Position numbers and translations under genes: made by a program
Notes under the pieces: model-generated
Told to the model about the DNA's origin: nothing
Databases searched by the model: none
What the model saw: only the letters and a program-made list of their open reading frames with translations
Source: Ponticaulis profundi
GTDB lineage: Bacteria; Pseudomonadota; Alphaproteobacteria; Caulobacterales; Hyphomonadaceae
Length of the DNA stretch: 64,000 nucleotides
NCBI RefSeq assembly: GCF_042659465.1
Contig: NZ_JBHSSW010000005.1
Location: 124,001-188,000 of the forward strand
Direction of reading: 5' to 3'
In this document: piece after piece, positions 32,539-41,635 of the stretch
Numbering within the stretch: position 1 is the first letter of the stretch
Layout of the letters: each line of letters starts with the position of its first letter

Positions 32539-33747
32539 ATGCAAACCATGCAGGAAGCGACTGGCCCCCTCAAAGGATTACGTGTGATCGAACTGGGCGT
32601 TTTGCTCGCCGGTCCATTCTGTGGGCAGCTCCTTGGCGATATGGGCGCAGAAGTCATTAAAGTGGAACCACCGGGACAGCCGGACCCGCTGCGTGAATGG
32701 GGCCAGGTCAAACCGGATGATAAATCACTCTGGTTCCCGGTTGTTGGCCGCAACAAGAAGATGATCACGCTGAATCTGCGCCATGAGGATGGCCAGAACA
32801 TGCTCAAGGACCTCGTCGCAAAGAGCGATATTCTGGTTGAGAATTTCCGCCCCGGCACGATGGAGAAGTGGGGGCTTGGTTATGATGTGCTCAAGGCGAT
32901 CAATCCAGGCCTCATCATGGTTCGCATTTCCGGCTACGGTCAGACGGGACCGAATGCCAAGAAAGCCGGTTACGCAAGCGTCGGAGAGGCTTTTGGCGGC
33001 ATGCGCTATGTGATGGGAGAGCCTGATCGCATGCCTTCGCGCGCCGGTATTTCTCTTGGCGACAGCCTAGCCGCCACTTTCGGCGCGATGGGCGCTCTGG
33101 CCGCGCTTCAGCATCGCAACGCCACAGGACAGGGCCAGATGGTCGACAGCGCCATTTATGAAGCCTGTCTGTCCATGATGGAAAGTCTGGTGCCTGAATA
33201 TGGCGTGGCCGGACATATCCGCGAACGCACTGGCAGCTTCCTGCCAAAGATTGCGCCATCAAATGTCTATCCCGCCTCCGACGGCATGATGATCATCGCG
33301 GCCAATCAGGACACGGTCTGGCGTCGTCTCGCCGAAGCGATGGGCCGCCCGGAACTGGCTGATGATCCGAAATTCAAGAGCCACGTACCCCGCGGGGAGA
33401 ATCAGGCCGAAATTGATGCCCTGATTTCAGACTGGAGCCGCAAGCTGACCCAGGCCGAGATTGCTGATGTCTGCGAGGCGCATGGCGTGCCTTGTGGCCC
33501 AATCTATACCGGCAAGGAAATGATGGATGATCCGCACTACGCCGCGCGCGAATCCATCACGCAGGTTCCCCATCCGCATTTCGGGACCATTCCGATGCAG
33601 AATGTCTTCCCGAAATTTTCCGAAACGCCCGGTAACATCCGCTGGAGCGCTCCGGAAACCGGCGCTCACAATGAAGAGATTTATGGAGACCTGCTCGGAC
33701 GTTCAGACGACGATCTGAACGCCCTGAAAGAGTCTGGAACGATCTGA
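32539..33747 (+). CDS. Class III (CaiB/BaiF) CoA-transferase
   Basis: About 402 residues; the start is uncertain among a GTG at 32515 and ATGs at 32539 and 32548, none with a strong ribosome site. LKGLRVIELGVLLAGPFCGQ, VIKVEPPGQPDPLREWG and the catalytic Asp region GQGQMVDSAIYEACLSMMES are family signatures. It transfers CoA between acids; candidates include succinyl-CoA-linked activation of dicarboxylates or mesaconate. Its stop abuts the convergent fghA gene with no gap. Confidence 0.9.
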   Translation: MQTMQEATGPLKGLRVIELGVLLAGPFCGQLLGDMGAEVIKVEPPGQPDPLREWGQVKPDDKSLWFPVVGRNKKMITLNLRHEDGQNMLKDLVAKSDILVENFRPGTMEKWGLGYDVLKAINPGLIMVRISGYGQTGPNAKKAGYASVGEAFGGMRYVMGEPDRMPSRAGISLGDSLAATFGAMGALAALQHRNATGQGQMVDSAIYEACLSMMESLVPEYGVAGHIRERTGSFLPKIAPSNVYPASDGMMIIAANQDTVWRRLAEAMGRPELADDPKFKSHVPRGENQAEIDALISDWSRKLTQAEIADVCEAHGVPCGPIYTGKEMMDDPHYAARESITQVPHPHFGTIPMQNVFPKFSETPGNIRWSAPETGAHNEEIYGDLLGRSDDDLNALKESGTI

Positions 33748-34584
33748 TCAGCCAAGCCGTTCGGCGTGCCAGACCAGATGCTGATCCATAAAGGTCGAGA
33801 TAAAATAGTAGGAATGGTCATAGCCATCCTGCATCCGGATCTCGGCCTTTTGTCCCGCCGCTGAGCATGCCTCGACCAGCAGATGGGTCTTCAATTCCTT
33901 TTCAAGGAAATTGTCAGCAGTGCCCTGATCCACCAGAAGGTCTGGCAGTCGGGCGCCATCTTCGAGAAGCGCACAGGAATCGTATTCACGCCAGGTCGAC
34001 TTGTCTGAACCGATATACCCCGTCAGCGCTTTCTCACCCCATGGGCAATTGAGCGGCGAAACGATCGGCGAGAACGCAGAAACCGCTTTGAAGCGATCCG
34101 GATTGCGAAGACCGATGGTCAGCGCACCGTGTCCGCCCATGGAATGCCCCATAATGCCCTGCCGGGACATATCGACCGGGAATTTCGAGGCGATCAAATC
34201 CGGCAGTTCTTTCTCGATATAGTCGCGCATTTTGTAATGCTGATCGAAAGGCGCTTGCGTCGCATTCACGTAGAAACCCGCCCCGAGACCAAAATCATAA
34301 GCACCTTCCGGATCATCCGGGACACCCTCGCCGCGCGGACTGGTGTCCGGAGCGACAAAGATCAGCCCAAGCTCGGCACAGGCCGCACGGAACTCACCTT
34401 TTTCGGTGACATTCGCATGGGTGCAGGTCAGGCCGGACAGATACCAGACCACCGGCAATTTCGCGCCCTCGGCATGGTTGGGCACGAAGACAGAAAAGGT
34501 CATCTCTGTCCCGGTAACACTGGATGTGTGCTTATAGACGCCCTGGACGCCATGGTGAGATTTGTTCGTCGAGACGGTTTCCAT
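33748..34584 (-). CDS. fghA: S-formylglutathione hydrolase
   Basis: 278 residues. VVWYLSGLTCTHANVTEKGE, nucleophile GHSMGGHGAL, Asp in VDQGTADNF and His in YDHSYYFISTFM are the esterase D/FGH signatures. It hydrolyses S-formylglutathione to formate and glutathione, the second step after FrmA. AAAGGA precedes the ATG. It lies 10 bases after the VOC gene in the same operon. Confidence 0.95.
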   Translation of the reverse strand: METVSTNKSHHGVQGVYKHTSSVTGTEMTFSVFVPNHAEGAKLPVVWYLSGLTCTHANVTEKGEFRAACAELGLIFVAPDTSPRGEGVPDDPEGAYDFGLGAGFYVNATQAPFDQHYKMRDYIEKELPDLIASKFPVDMSRQGIMGHSMGGHGALTIGLRNPDRFKAVSAFSPIVSPLNCPWGEKALTGYIGSDKSTWREYDSCALLEDGARLPDLLVDQGTADNFLEKELKTHLLVEACSAAGQKAEIRMQDGYDHSYYFISTFMDQHLVWHAERLG

Positions 34585-34594
34585 AATGTCCTTT

Positions 34595-34975
34595 CTAGCT
34601 GACGCGCATCATTGTGCAGATCTTGTTGCCATCCGGATCGCGCAGATAAGCAAGGTGGAGCTTCTGGCCTGAACCTTCGCGAATACCTGGCGGGTCTTCA
34701 ATGGCAGTACCGCCCGCTTCGAGGCCAGCCTTGTGCCAGGCTTCTGCCATCTCTTCGCTGTCTACGGCGAAGCCGATCGTGCCACCATTTGCATGACAGG
34801 CCGGCTCGCCATCAATCGGCTTGGTCACCAGAAACACGCCGCCATTGTGCAGATAGATGAGGCGCCCTTTCGGATCCATAATCCCCGGCTTACCGCCAAG
34901 CGCCGCAAAACAGGCGTCATAAAATTTGCGCGAACGTTCAATGTCGTTTGAACCGACCATGATGTGACTGAACAT
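34595..34975 (-). CDS. VOC-family (glyoxalase-like) protein
   Basis: 126 residues from the ATG at 34975 with GGAGG eight bases upstream. Two beta-alpha-beta-beta-beta modules with metal-type residues in MFSHIMVGSNDIERSRKFYD and LAYLRDPDGNKICTMM. Position between frmA and fghA suggests a role with a glutathione adduct such as S-hydroxymethyl- or lactoyl-glutathione, but the reaction is not known. Confidence 0.9.
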   Translation of the reverse strand: MFSHIMVGSNDIERSRKFYDACFAALGGKPGIMDPKGRLIYLHNGGVFLVTKPIDGEPACHANGGTIGFAVDSEEMAEAWHKAGLEAGGTAIEDPPGIREGSGQKLHLAYLRDPDGNKICTMMRVS

Positions 34976-35097
34976 ATATCTTTCCTCCCTGACAGTCCCG
35001 GACAACCTGCTACAGGATCTGGCTCTGCACCAGATGAGAAATGAACCAATTTCTTCCGACCAGCGTTCTTTTCTGCGAACCGCCTCAGGAGACCGGA

Positions 35098-35259
35098 ATG
35101 TCGCTCATCAACAGCCGCAAGAAGAATACGCTTTTCTACATCATGCTCGTTCTGGGCGTCGCAATGATTGCCATCGGGCTCGCGCCGATCCCGAACATCA
35201 TGTTTCCACCCGTGCTGACCGGCCTTGGCTTTCTCGCTCTGGCCTGGGGTCTGAAATAA
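35098..35259 (+). CDS. 53-residue membrane protein
   Basis: Start ATG at 35098 with CAGGAGA seven bases upstream. A basic N-terminus (NSRKKN) and two hydrophobic stretches (about 13-27 and 33-50) joined by a Pro-rich turn (APIPNIMFPP). Such small two-helix proteins are common and unassigned. It sits between the VOC gene and frmA on the opposite strand. Confidence 0.65.
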   Translation: MSLINSRKKNTLFYIMLVLGVAMIAIGLAPIPNIMFPPVLTGLGFLALAWGLK

Positions 35260-35304
35260 CGTTTGCATCTGCGGCGAGCCCTGCCCGCCGCAGACATGAT
35301 CTGG

Positions 35305-36414
35305 CTAGTAAACGACGACGCTGCGAATGCTTTCGCCAGCGTGCATCAGATCAAAGCCTTTGTTGATGTCTTCCAGAGACAGCTTGTGCGTGATCATCGG
35401 ATCGATCTCGATTTTGCCATCCATGTACCAGTCAACAATCTTCGGCACATCCGTGCGGCCTCTGGCACCACCGAAAGCTGAGCCTTTCCAGACGCGTCCC
35501 GTCACCAGCTGGAATGGGCGTGTCGAGATTTCCTTGCCGGCTTCTGCAACGCCAATGACAATGCTTTCACCCCAGCCGCGGTGCGCAGCCTCAAGCGCCT
35601 GACGCATCACATCCGTATTGCCCGTGCAATCGAAGGTGAAGTCACCGCCGCCGCCCGTGAGCGCGATCAGATGTTGCACGATGTCACCATCGATCTTCTT
35701 CGGGTTCACGAAATGGGTCATGCCGAACTTACGGCCCCACTCTTCCTTGCTGTCATTGATGTCGACACCAATGATCATGTTGGCGCCCACCATTTTCGCG
35801 CCCTGAATGACGTTCAGACCAATGCCGCCAAGCCCGAAGACGATGACGTTTGAACCAGGCGTCACTTTCGCTGTGTTGGTGACGGCGCCAACGCCGGTGG
35901 TTACGCCGCAACCGATATAGCAGGACGTGTCGAATGGCGCATCATCGCGGATTTTCGCGACAGCGATTTCCGGCATGACGGTGAAGTTCGAAAAGGTCGA
36001 ACAGCCCATATAGTGATAAATGGTCTGACCTTTGTAAGAAAAGCGCGATGTGCCGTCCGGCATCAGACCCTGCCCCTGTGTCGAACGAATCGATGTGCAG
36101 AGGTTTGATTTCTGAGACAGACAGGTTTTGCACTCGCGGCATTCCGGCGTGTAGAGCGGAATGACGTGGTCATCTGGCTTCACGGAGGTAACGCCTGGAC
36201 CGACTTCACGGACAATACCGGCGCCTTCGTGTCCCAGAATGCTCGGGAACAGGCCTTCGGAATCCAGGCCGTCGAGCGTGTAAGCGTCGGTATGACAAAT
36301 GCCCGTCGCCATGATCTCGACCAGCACTTCGCCTTCTTTTGGGCCTTCCAGATCGAGTTCGACGATCTCGAGTGGCTTCTTGGCTTCAAATGCAACAGCT
36401 GCACGGGTTTTCAT
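35305..36414 (-). CDS. frmA: S-(hydroxymethyl)glutathione dehydrogenase / class III alcohol dehydrogenase
   Basis: 369 residues. Catalytic zinc ligands are in GICHTDAYT, LGHEGAG and YIGCGVTTG; structural zinc Cys are in ECRECKTCLSQKSNLC. NAD motif GLGGIGLNVIQGAK. It oxidises the glutathione adduct of formaldehyde to S-formylglutathione, the substrate of FghA. AAGGAG precedes the ATG. It is divergent from the LysR gene with a palindromic site between them. Confidence 0.96.
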   Translation of the reverse strand: MKTRAAVAFEAKKPLEIVELDLEGPKEGEVLVEIMATGICHTDAYTLDGLDSEGLFPSILGHEGAGIVREVGPGVTSVKPDDHVIPLYTPECRECKTCLSQKSNLCTSIRSTQGQGLMPDGTSRFSYKGQTIYHYMGCSTFSNFTVMPEIAVAKIRDDAPFDTSCYIGCGVTTGVGAVTNTAKVTPGSNVIVFGLGGIGLNVIQGAKMVGANMIIGVDINDSKEEWGRKFGMTHFVNPKKIDGDIVQHLIALTGGGGDFTFDCTGNTDVMRQALEAAHRGWGESIVIGVAEAGKEISTRPFQLVTGRVWKGSAFGGARGRTDVPKIVDWYMDGKIEIDPMITHKLSLEDINKGFDLMHAGESIRSVVVY

Positions 36415-36455
36415 GAAGGTCTCCTTGTTTCGCTGGCGCGACTATAATTGTTTTC

Positions 36456-36476
36456 GAAATCAGACTAAACGATTTC
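36456..36476. promoter_or_regulatory. LysR-type operator between frmA and lysR
   Basis: GAAATC (36456-36461), 9 bases, GATTTC (36471-36476): a perfect interrupted palindrome containing the T-N11-A form ATC-N9-GAT typical of LysR regulators. It lies 42 bases upstream of frmA and 33 bases upstream of the LysR gene, so it can serve both. Confidence 0.72.
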
Positions 36477-36509
36477 ATGAGAAACTGATTATTTTTGTAG
36501 AGCAATAAT

Positions 36510-37409
36510 ATGTCTGGGTATCCACTGCAAATCTGGGCCGGGATTGATGTCTTTCTGGCCGTTGCCGAGGCCGGGAGCTTTACACGCGCCGCCAATCAGC
36601 TCGGCGTGTCCGTCTCCTTTGTGAGCCGCCAGCTTTCCATGCTGGAAGAACATCTCGGTACGCGCTTGCTGAGCCGGACGACACGCAGGGTTGATCTGAC
36701 CGAAGCCGGCGCCCGCTTTGAAACCAATTGCCGCAGACTGATTGCCGACCGGGACGAAGCATTGCGCGATGTCTCCACCGTGTCGGATGAACTACGCGGC
36801 CCGTTACGCATCACCTGTTCGATCGCGTTTGGAGAGCGCATGGTCGTGCCCGTACTGAACCGGTTCGTGAGTGAACATCCCGGCATTTCCGTCGATATCG
36901 ACCTTAGCAATACGGTGGTCGATATCGTGGCGAATGGCTTCGACATTGCGATCCGGACCGGACACATCACCGACAACCGGCTCGCCAGCCATCACATCAC
37001 CTCGCGAACGCTGCATATGTGCGCGTCCCCTGACTATCTCAGCCGACGCGGCGAACCAGAGGCTGTCGAAGATCTCGACAGACATGTCTGCTTGCTCGGC
37101 ACATCAAGGGAATGGCAGCTGCGCGTTGCAAACCGTTCGGTGAGTTATCGTCCCCAAGGGCGCTGGCGCTGCAATAATGGGTTTGGCGTGCTGGATGCCG
37201 CCGAACGGGGACTCGGTATTTGCCAGCTGCCGGACTTTTATGTTCGTGACGCCCTGGCCGACGGACGCCTGGTTGAAGTTCTGCCGACCTGCAGACCGGA
37301 TGCCCAGAAAGTCTGGGGCGTCTATGCGAACACCACGCGCAAGACCCGCATGATCAATATTCTGCTCGGTGAGCTGGAAGGGCACCTTGCCAGGCCGGAA
37401 CTGATCTGA
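36510..37409 (+). CDS. LysR-family transcriptional regulator
   Basis: 299 residues. N-terminal helix-turn-helix (about 8-67; FLAVAEAGSFTRAANQLGVS) and a periplasmic-binding-like effector domain from about 90 (LRGPLRITCSIAFGERMVV). It belongs to the CrgA/DsdC-like group. Divergent from frmA with a good operator between, so it probably controls the formaldehyde operon and itself. The inducer is unknown. Confidence 0.92.
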   Translation: MSGYPLQIWAGIDVFLAVAEAGSFTRAANQLGVSVSFVSRQLSMLEEHLGTRLLSRTTRRVDLTEAGARFETNCRRLIADRDEALRDVSTVSDELRGPLRITCSIAFGERMVVPVLNRFVSEHPGISVDIDLSNTVVDIVANGFDIAIRTGHITDNRLASHHITSRTLHMCASPDYLSRRGEPEAVEDLDRHVCLLGTSREWQLRVANRSVSYRPQGRWRCNNGFGVLDAAERGLGICQLPDFYVRDALADGRLVEVLPTCRPDAQKVWGVYANTTRKTRMINILLGELEGHLARPELI

Positions 37410-37447
37410 ATGTTCAAGAGATGAATTGACACCGCGCAATCTATTAC

Positions 37448-37471
37448 ATAACTCGTTATATAACTTGTTAT
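37448..37471. promoter_or_regulatory. Two abutting palindromic operators, MarR type
   Basis: ATAACTCGTTAT (37448-37459) is followed with no gap by ATAACTTGTTAT (37460-37471). Each is a palindrome with arms ATAAC/GTTAT. They end ten bases before the start codon of the MarR-GNAT gene, so a bound repressor would block RNA polymerase or the ribosome site. Confidence 0.8.
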
Positions 37472-37481
37472 GGAGCTTTCG

Positions 37482-38444
37482 ATGTCACAGGATATCCTGG
37501 CCGAGCGTGACTATCTGTTTCTGGGCAGCCGGATGAAGCGACTGGCCGAGCGGCTTCAGGCCGACGCAACACGCATCATCGCCGAGGAAAATCTGGGCCA
37601 TTTGCAGTCAGTTCACATGCCGATTTTTGCTGCGCTCCACAATGATGGCGCACTGACAGTCACCCAGCTGATTGACAGGATTGGTTTTTCGCAGCCAGCC
37701 ATCACGCGCGCGCTTTCCTCGATGTCAGAGCTGGGCTTTGTCGAGATGGCCCGTGATGCTGCAGATCGCCGCGTGAAAATTGTCTCGCTAACGGCATGCG
37801 GCAGAGCGATGGTCAATCAGTTGCTGATCTCTGTCTGGCCGCGCATTGAAGCCGCGGCAAAGGACCTCTGCCATGACACGCAGGGACATCTGCTCGAGCA
37901 AATGAGCCAGATGGAGGAAGAACTGGATCGCAAGCCTCTGCCGGAACGTGCACCAGCAAGGGACGATCTCGAAATCCTTCCTTTTTCAGATGAACTCGCT
38001 GGAGACTTTTACCGCATCAACGAAGAATGGGTCTCCTCCATGTTCACCATGGAAGCGAATGACTACGATATTCTGGAACACCCCCGCGAGCGAGTCGTCG
38101 ATAATGATGGCGAGATCTGGTTTATCAAAGATCCAGAGCTGGGCGTGATCGGCACGGTCGCTCTGATCAAGATTTCTGATGGCGTATTTGAACTGACCAA
38201 AATGGGCGTGAGCGAAACCGCGCGCGGCAAGAAAGCGGGCGAGAAATTGCTTGCCTTTGTGCTTGGACGCGCCAGCACGCTCGGCATTCGCCAGCTATAT
38301 CTTCTCACCAACTCAAAATGTGAAGCCGCGATACACCTCTATGAAAAACTCGGCTTTCAGCACGACGCCGAAATTCTCGCCAAATACTCAGCGCGATATG
38401 AGCGTTGCAATGTGGCGATGAGTTATCCTTTGCTGCCGGGCTGA
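37482..38444 (+). CDS. MarR-type regulator fused to a GNAT acetyltransferase
   Basis: 320 residues from the ATG at 37482, with GGAG six bases upstream; the earlier ATG at 37470 lies inside the operator. Residues about 15-150 are a MarR winged helix (LTVTQLIDRIGFSQPAITRA, DRRVKIVSLT). From about 165 comes a GNAT domain with GVSETARGKKAGEKLLAF (acetyl-CoA loop) and IHLYEKLGF. Such fusions occur in proteobacteria; whether the acetyltransferase acts on a drug, metabolite or protein is unknown. The 3' end overlaps convergent bioY by 22 bases. Confidence 0.9.
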   Translation: MSQDILAERDYLFLGSRMKRLAERLQADATRIIAEENLGHLQSVHMPIFAALHNDGALTVTQLIDRIGFSQPAITRALSSMSELGFVEMARDAADRRVKIVSLTACGRAMVNQLLISVWPRIEAAAKDLCHDTQGHLLEQMSQMEEELDRKPLPERAPARDDLEILPFSDELAGDFYRINEEWVSSMFTMEANDYDILEHPRERVVDNDGEIWFIKDPELGVIGTVALIKISDGVFELTKMGVSETARGKKAGEKLLAFVLGRASTLGIRQLYLLTNSKCEAAIHLYEKLGFQHDAEILAKYSARYERCNVAMSYPLLPG

Positions 38445-38971
38445 CGCGGAAGGACTGCCACCAGGGCGGCCGCAAGTGCGCTCTTCAGGACGCCACCAAT
38501 CAGGAAAGGCAGAACGCCATTGGCAAGCGCGCTTTCAAGACCGATCTTCTGGCTAAGCCATAGCCCACCAAGCGACAGAATGATCACGTGCAGCAAAAGA
38601 TAGACGCCAAAGCGTAGCACATCATAGCGAATGCCTGCTTTCGTGGTCACGAGACCTGCAAGACAAGCGGCAATCGGGAAACCAACCAGATATCCGCCGG
38701 TCGCCCCAAGAAAGGCAGAGACACCGCCCTTGCCATCGGACAATAACGGAAGTCCCAACAGAGCAAGGCCGAGCCATATCAGCACAATGGCGGTCCCAAG
38801 GCGTGCGCCGCAGACGGCCCCTGTCAGCAAAACAACCGCTGTCTGGGCCGTCACTGGCACCGGATACATGGGGACGGAGATATAAGAAGATGCCGTCAGA
38901 GCAACCACGCCAAGCGTCACAAAGAGAAACAGGCGCAACAGTGCAGAAGAACTCAGCTTGCTGAAAATCAA
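38423..38971 (-). CDS. bioY: Biotin transporter BioY
   Basis: 182 residues from a TTG at 38971; GGAGG six bases upstream supports it. About six membrane helices; VPMYPVPVTAQTAVVLLTGA and GATGGYLVGFPIAA are BioY signatures. It is the substrate-binding (S) component of an ECF transporter; no bioM/bioN is adjacent, so it works with a shared energiser or alone. No BioR site (TTATCTATAA) was found upstream. Confidence 0.93.
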   Translation of the reverse strand: MIFSKLSSSALLRLFLFVTLGVVALTASSYISVPMYPVPVTAQTAVVLLTGAVCGARLGTAIVLIWLGLALLGLPLLSDGKGGVSAFLGATGGYLVGFPIAACLAGLVTTKAGIRYDVLRFGVYLLLHVIILSLGGLWLSQKIGLESALANGVLPFLIGGVLKSALAAALVAVLPRQPGSKG

Positions 38972-39043
38972 AATGCGCCTCCAACGCTGTCTAATCCGTC
39001 ATGACCGGTTGGCAGCACACAGCGCCACCGTCAAGTGAACCGA

Positions 39044-41494
39044 TCAGGCGGCGTTGGAAAGCTGCGTCTCGTCATCACCCGGTGTCTGAGGCGTCGCATT
39101 GGACGCATCTGCTGGCAGCATGCAGATCACCTTTGTGCCTTCGCCCGGCGTGGACTGCATCAGTACCTGACCATTGTGCAGCTCGACGAAAGACCGAACG
39201 AGCGCGAGGCCAAGGCCCGCACCTTTACGGTCCCCTGAGCTGAAACTGTCAAAGGCAGACGCCTGCTTGTCATAATCGATACCAGACCCGGTATCGGTCA
39301 CGGACAGCCAGATCATGTCATCTTCGCGCATGGCTTCCACGGTGATCTTGCCACCGGATTCAGTAAAGCGCATGGCGTTGGACACGAGATTGAAGAGAAT
39401 CTGACGCAGACGGCGCTCATCAGCGCGCAGCGTGCCAATATCGTTCTGTATTTCCGTACTCAGAACGATTTCCGTGTCTTCAACATTCGAGACAACCATG
39501 CCGATGCTGTCCTGGATAACCGATTTCAGGTCGACGTCAGAAATATCCAGATCGAGACGTCCGGCCTCAATCATCGCCAGATCGAGAATATCGTCGATCA
39601 GCTTGGAGAGCGTATCGGATGCTTCACTGATCGAACCGACAAAATTGGATTGTTGTTCGTTGAGCTCGCCCATCTGCCCGCTTTCGAGAAACTGTGTGTA
39701 GCCAACAATGGCATTCAAAGGATCCCGAAGCTGATAACTGACATTCCTTACAAATTCTGTACGAAGGCGGTCCGCTGTCTCAAAAGCTTCAGCGCGATCG
39801 CGAAGTGCCTCTTCAACGCGACGTGCAGCGGTCATGTCGACAAAGGCAATCAGCGTCGCACCATCTGGCAGAGGCTGGGTCAGATAGGTGACAACCGTCC
39901 CGTCTGAGCGATGCATTTCGCCGCTGGTTTCGCGGCGCGCTTCCGGACTTGGGTTTGTGACGTGACCTTTGATGTTGTTCCAGATCTGACCGTCATGGAA
40001 CAGTTTTGTGCAAAGACCTGTCACATGGTCAAAATCGGTGTCACCGGCGAGCTGGCGCTCCTCCAGCTCCCAGAGACGCAGGAAGGATGCGTTGTAGAGA
40101 CGCAAACGGCCATCACTGCCAAACACAGTGACGGCTTCATGCAGATTGTTCAGTGTCGCTGACTGCGTCTTGATCAGCTCGTTATAGCGGGTTTCCAGCT
40201 GAAGCTCGTCCGTCATGTCCTTGAACAGAATGAGCAGACCACCCAGCGGATGATGCTGACGCGTCACCTTCAGCGTGCGCTTGTCCGGCAGACGCCAGAT
40301 GTCCTCAGCAACGCTCGTCTTCATATGATAATAGCCGAGCTCTTCAGCGCGCCATTCGCCGAAATTTGCACGTGCCGGCAGTTTGCGTTCCTGGCGCATC
40401 TCATCCAGCAGCTGACCATGATTGGGCCGCTCTAGCAGGAAGCTTTCCTTCAGCCCCCACATCTTGGAGAAAGCACGGTTGTGATACACGAGGCGGCGGT
40501 CCGCACCGAAAATGGCGACCCCCTCATCAATATAGTTCAGCGTCTCATCGTGAGCACGAACATGGCGTGACAGCTCTTCCTTGGCTTCGACCTCGTTTGA
40601 TACGTCAAAGGCCATGGCACCGGCACCGCCGGAAAGCGGGAAGGTGAGCACGCGCATGGATTTGCGCTGGCCACCGACAGCGATCTGAAGGGTCTCGACA
40701 ATCTCAGCGTTCTTATCAATCGTCTGACGCAGCTGGTCATTGACCTGCTGATCAAAATGCGACTGACGCTCGAGCGCCACGTCCAGAGACTTCACCTCAA
40801 CGGCTTCGATATATGCCGTGTTTGCCCATTGCAGGCGACCGGAACCAGAAACGCGCCAGGATGGGAATGGCGCCTTGGCCAGCATGTCGAGAAAAGCGGT
40901 CGGATCACGCGCCACAATCTGGCGGGCTTCCTCAATGCGCCCGCGCGCAGAGCTTTCTTCAAGCCCTTTGATGGTGGCATCTGTCAGCCACATGACAGCG
41001 CGCGCACCAGCCGTGCGGCCATCTGCTTCCAGGAAGCGGCCGGATGGTCCGATAATCGTCAGGGAAAATGGCGCACCGTTGAGGCGCAGCTCATGCAGAC
41101 GCTGACGCAGCGTCGTGTCTTTGCCCGCAGCATCGCGCGCTTCAAGATCCGCCAGACCTTCCACAATGCGAATCGCAGGATCCTGAGACAGGGAATCGTC
41201 GGTAAAGCGCAGCATGCCACCCAGCGCGACGGGCGAACCATAGACCTGAGGCTGACCGATTTCGTCACCTTCCAGTCCATCTTCTTCCCAAACAAGGATG
41301 ACACCCGGGTGCGCACCGAATATGCTGTCCGCACGCGCCAGCTTCTCTTCCATCTGACCGGCGCGCTGACGATACCGATTGGCGGCACCACGATGACCGT
41401 CCGTGACACGCAAGGACCAGAGCATGGATGCAAGTGCTAGCGCAGAGGCGCCGACAGCGACCAGGATCGGGATTTGCTCTGTACCAAACGCCAT
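39044..41494 (-). CDS. divL: DivL-type tyrosine pseudo-histidine kinase
   Basis: 816 residues from the ATG at 41494 with GGAG eight bases before it; a GTG at 41542 is less likely. An N-terminal membrane helix is followed by several PAS domains (for example around LNYIDEGVAIFGADRRLVYH and LNNLHEAVTVFGSDGRL). The dimerisation helix reads NVSYQLRDPLNAIVGYTQFL, with Tyr587 where kinases have the phospho-accepting His, as in DivL. The ATPase domain has LFNLVSNAMRFTE and DTGSGIDY. DivL controls CckA and so CtrA activity. A CtrA box lies upstream. Confidence 0.88.
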   Translation of the reverse strand: MAFGTEQIPILVAVGASALALASMLWSLRVTDGHRGAANRYRQRAGQMEEKLARADSIFGAHPGVILVWEEDGLEGDEIGQPQVYGSPVALGGMLRFTDDSLSQDPAIRIVEGLADLEARDAAGKDTTLRQRLHELRLNGAPFSLTIIGPSGRFLEADGRTAGARAVMWLTDATIKGLEESSARGRIEEARQIVARDPTAFLDMLAKAPFPSWRVSGSGRLQWANTAYIEAVEVKSLDVALERQSHFDQQVNDQLRQTIDKNAEIVETLQIAVGGQRKSMRVLTFPLSGGAGAMAFDVSNEVEAKEELSRHVRAHDETLNYIDEGVAIFGADRRLVYHNRAFSKMWGLKESFLLERPNHGQLLDEMRQERKLPARANFGEWRAEELGYYHMKTSVAEDIWRLPDKRTLKVTRQHHPLGGLLILFKDMTDELQLETRYNELIKTQSATLNNLHEAVTVFGSDGRLRLYNASFLRLWELEERQLAGDTDFDHVTGLCTKLFHDGQIWNNIKGHVTNPSPEARRETSGEMHRSDGTVVTYLTQPLPDGATLIAFVDMTAARRVEEALRDRAEAFETADRLRTEFVRNVSYQLRDPLNAIVGYTQFLESGQMGELNEQQSNFVGSISEASDTLSKLIDDILDLAMIEAGRLDLDISDVDLKSVIQDSIGMVVSNVEDTEIVLSTEIQNDIGTLRADERRLRQILFNLVSNAMRFTESGGKITVEAMREDDMIWLSVTDTGSGIDYDKQASAFDSFSSGDRKGAGLGLALVRSFVELHNGQVLMQSTPGEGTKVICMLPADASNATPQTPGDDETQLSNAA

Positions 41495-41565
41495 TGTGCG
41501 CTCCAAACCGAATCGTCCGGGAAAGTTTACAAACTGCCCCACTGTGACGAAATGAAGCCTTTCAG

Positions 41566-41580
41566 TTAATGTGTCGTTAA
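41566..41580. promoter_or_regulatory. CtrA-binding box upstream of divL
   Basis: TTAA (41566-41569), 7 bases, TTAA (41577-41580): the full CtrA consensus TTAA-N7-TTAA. It lies 71 bases before divL and 55 before the divergent decarboxylase gene. Confidence 0.7.
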
Positions 41581-41635
41581 AGAAGGTAAATAAGCCTAAA
41601 CTTTCGCACTGCTTTCACAGGAAATTCTCCCTCCA

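Noticed and set aside
38972..39043. BioR operator before bioY
   Set aside because: No TTATCTATAA-type site is present.
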